From Arthrobacter sp. SLBN-112 (GTDB lineage Bacteria > Actinomycetota > Actinomycetes > Actinomycetales > Micrococcaceae): a DNA stretch of 64,000 nt. Below are positions 63,086 through 64,000 of the stretch, piece by piece; within the stretch, counting starts at the first letter, position 1, and every line of letters begins with the position of its first letter. The position numbers were made by a program, and so were the translations under genes. Location: the NCBI RefSeq assembly GCF_030944625.1, contig NZ_JAUSXY010000001.1:2418001-2482000 (forward strand), given 5' to 3'. Below the pieces are notes generated by a model, which did no database searches, was not told the origin of the DNA, and was given only the letters and a program-made list of their open reading frames with translations.

Positions 63086-63834
63086 CCACAACCTACAACT
63101 GCACCATCGACGACGAGCGGGCACAGGGCCTGGAACACGCCCAGCGTGCCATCAGCGAAAAGAAGTGCGTGGTTCTCCCCACGGACACGGTGTACGGGAT
63201 CGGCGCAGACGCATTCTCGCCGCAGGCCGTCACCATGCTGCTGGTGTCAAAAGGCCGCAGCCGGACCATGCCCCCTCCCGTCCTGATTCCGCGCATCAAC
63301 GCACTGGACGGCCTGGCCACCGAAGTATCAGCTGACGCGCGCAAACTCGCCGAGGCTTTCTGGCCCGGCGGGCTGACCCTGATCCTGCACGCCCAGCCCT
63401 CGCTCGACTGGGACCTCGGCGAAACCAAGGGCACCGTGGCGCTGCGGATGCCCGCCGACGAGGTGGCCCTGGAACTGCTGACCCTGACCGGCCCGCTTGC
63501 CGTCTCCTCTGCCAACCGCACCGGCCAGGCACCGGCGCAGACCGCCGCAGCGGCGGCCGAACAGTTGGCAGACTCCGTCGAGGTGTACCTGGAAGGCGGG
63601 CCGCGTCCACTGGACGGTGAAGCCGGCGTACCGTCAACCATCGTGGACGCCACCGGCCCCATCCTCCGGGTAGTCCGTAACGGGGCCGTCAGCCTGGACC
63701 GCCTGCGCGAGCACGTCCCCGGCGTCCTGGGGCTCGGCGAAATCCCCATGGCAGCGGAAGAACCGGAAACCGAAACCGCCAGTGAACCGGACGCCGGCGT
63801 TGCGGGCAACCCCGACACCGCCCCGGAAAACTGA
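63082..63834 (+). CDS. L-threonylcarbamoyladenylate synthase (TsaC/Sua5 family)
   Basis: 250 residues of the YrdC fold: KKCVVLPTDTVYGIGADAF near the N-terminus, KGRSRTMPPPVLIP, FWPGGLTLIL and VSSANRTGQ are typical. It makes threonylcarbamoyl-AMP from threonine, bicarbonate and ATP for the t6A37 tRNA modification. The GTG start overlaps the prmC stop (GTGA). The last ~35 residues are an acidic Glu/Pro tail not part of the fold. The prfA-prmC-tsaC run is conserved in actinobacteria. Confidence 0.93.
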   Translation: MTTTYNCTIDDERAQGLEHAQRAISEKKCVVLPTDTVYGIGADAFSPQAVTMLLVSKGRSRTMPPPVLIPRINALDGLATEVSADARKLAEAFWPGGLTLILHAQPSLDWDLGETKGTVALRMPADEVALELLTLTGPLAVSSANRTGQAPAQTAAAAAEQLADSVEVYLEGGPRPLDGEAGVPSTIVDATGPILRVVRNGAVSLDRLREHVPGVLGLGEIPMAAEEPETETASEPDAGVAGNPDTAPEN

Positions 63835-63835
63835 C

Positions 63836-64000
63836 ATGCAGCCCAAAGTCGCCGTAGCAGCCGTCACCTTCGACCGCCACGAGGAGCTGGCCCTGCTCCT
63901 GAAAGGACTGGCCGCCCAAACCGCTCCCATCCATTCCATCGCCCTGGTGGACTCCGGCACCGTCCCCGCTACCGACGTCGTCAACGCCGGGGGAGCGGAC
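63836..64000 (+). CDS. Glycosyltransferase family 2 protein (3' partial)
   Basis: The first 55 residues only. QPKVAVAAVTFDRHEELALL followed by LKGLAAQTAPIHSIALVDSG is the N-terminal nucleotide-sugar binding strand-helix-strand of GT-A family 2 enzymes. The donor and acceptor cannot be told from the fragment. ATG 63836 lies one base after the previous stop. The gene runs off the window. Confidence 0.7.
   Translation, partial: MQPKVAVAAVTFDRHEELALLLKGLAAQTAPIHSIALVDSGTVPATDVVNAGGAD

Overview
The window is a chromosomal segment of a high-GC actinobacterium, most likely the Arthrobacter/Pseudarthrobacter group of Micrococcaceae. Support comes from the 24-codon bL37 gene, an actinobacterial tmRNA tag ending in ALAA, a SigR/RsrA pair, the fused Kgd 2-oxoglutarate enzyme, a Rho with a long Arg/Asp/Asn-rich insertion, a SAM-IV riboswitch and many TANNNT -10 boxes placed directly before start codons. 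Genus assignment is inference. Most of the window is core chromosome; no phage, insertion sequence or CRISPR array was seen.

Layout. 0-6 kb (+): tail of a probable Tad pilus protein, prfB, ftsE-ftsX-M23 hydrolase (division-site peptidoglycan remodelling), smpB and ssrA (ribosome rescue). 5.8-15.1 kb: a redox and carbohydrate block with three paralogous PNPOx-like flavin proteins, a fused beta-phosphoglucomutase/GH65 phosphorylase coupled to pfkA, two zinc alcohol dehydrogenases and a cytosolic HtrA-like protease. 15.1-19.7 kb (-): a hypothetical gene, an MntR-type regulator, a methyltransferase, a class-V aminotransferase behind a SAM-IV riboswitch, and hisN. 19.7-24.3 kb: doxX-aroA-rsgA (-), divergent from sigR-rsrA (+), then bL37. 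24.4-30.3 kb (-): padR, a DUF4097 gene, a degenerate SGNH protein and kgd. 30.9-36.5 kb (+): two CNNM/HlyC membrane proteins, a Zn/Mn ABC importer, and a convergent Zur-like Fur gene. 36.6-40.9 kb: MBL hydrolase, Cds1-like cysteine desulfhydrase, rhodanese, a YahK-type dehydrogenase and a HIT protein. 40.9-47.4 kb (-): fabH, hrpA, emfourin and a protealysin-like M4 protease. 47.6-51.8 kb: a CDF transporter, tRNA-Arg(CCG), and a flavin electron-transfer set (NqrB/RnfD-FNR fusion, ApbE, FMN lipoprotein). 51.9-64 kb (+): argS-lysA-hom-thrC-thrB, rho, prfA-prmC-tsaC and the start of a glycosyltransferase.

How the genes work together. The GH65/beta-PGM fusion and PFK form a path from a disaccharide to fructose 1,6-bisphosphate. 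The argS-thrB run makes lysine, threonine and homoserine. Cds1, rhodanese and the SAM-IV-controlled aminotransferase all concern sulfur. The M4 protease is followed by its probable inhibitor.

Two window-wide observations matter most. Five unrelated genes (class-V aminotransferase, rhodanese, YahK-type dehydrogenase, NqrB-FNR fusion, lysA) are each broken by exactly one extra base; because lysA is normally needed for growth, uncorrected sequencing insertions are the simplest explanation. Second, at least twelve genes carry a TANNNT box 6-8 nt before the start codon, which predicts leaderless mRNAs. Other noteworthy items are a consensus sigma-R promoter giving two possible SigR isoforms, and an unexplained nested palindrome between rho and prfA.
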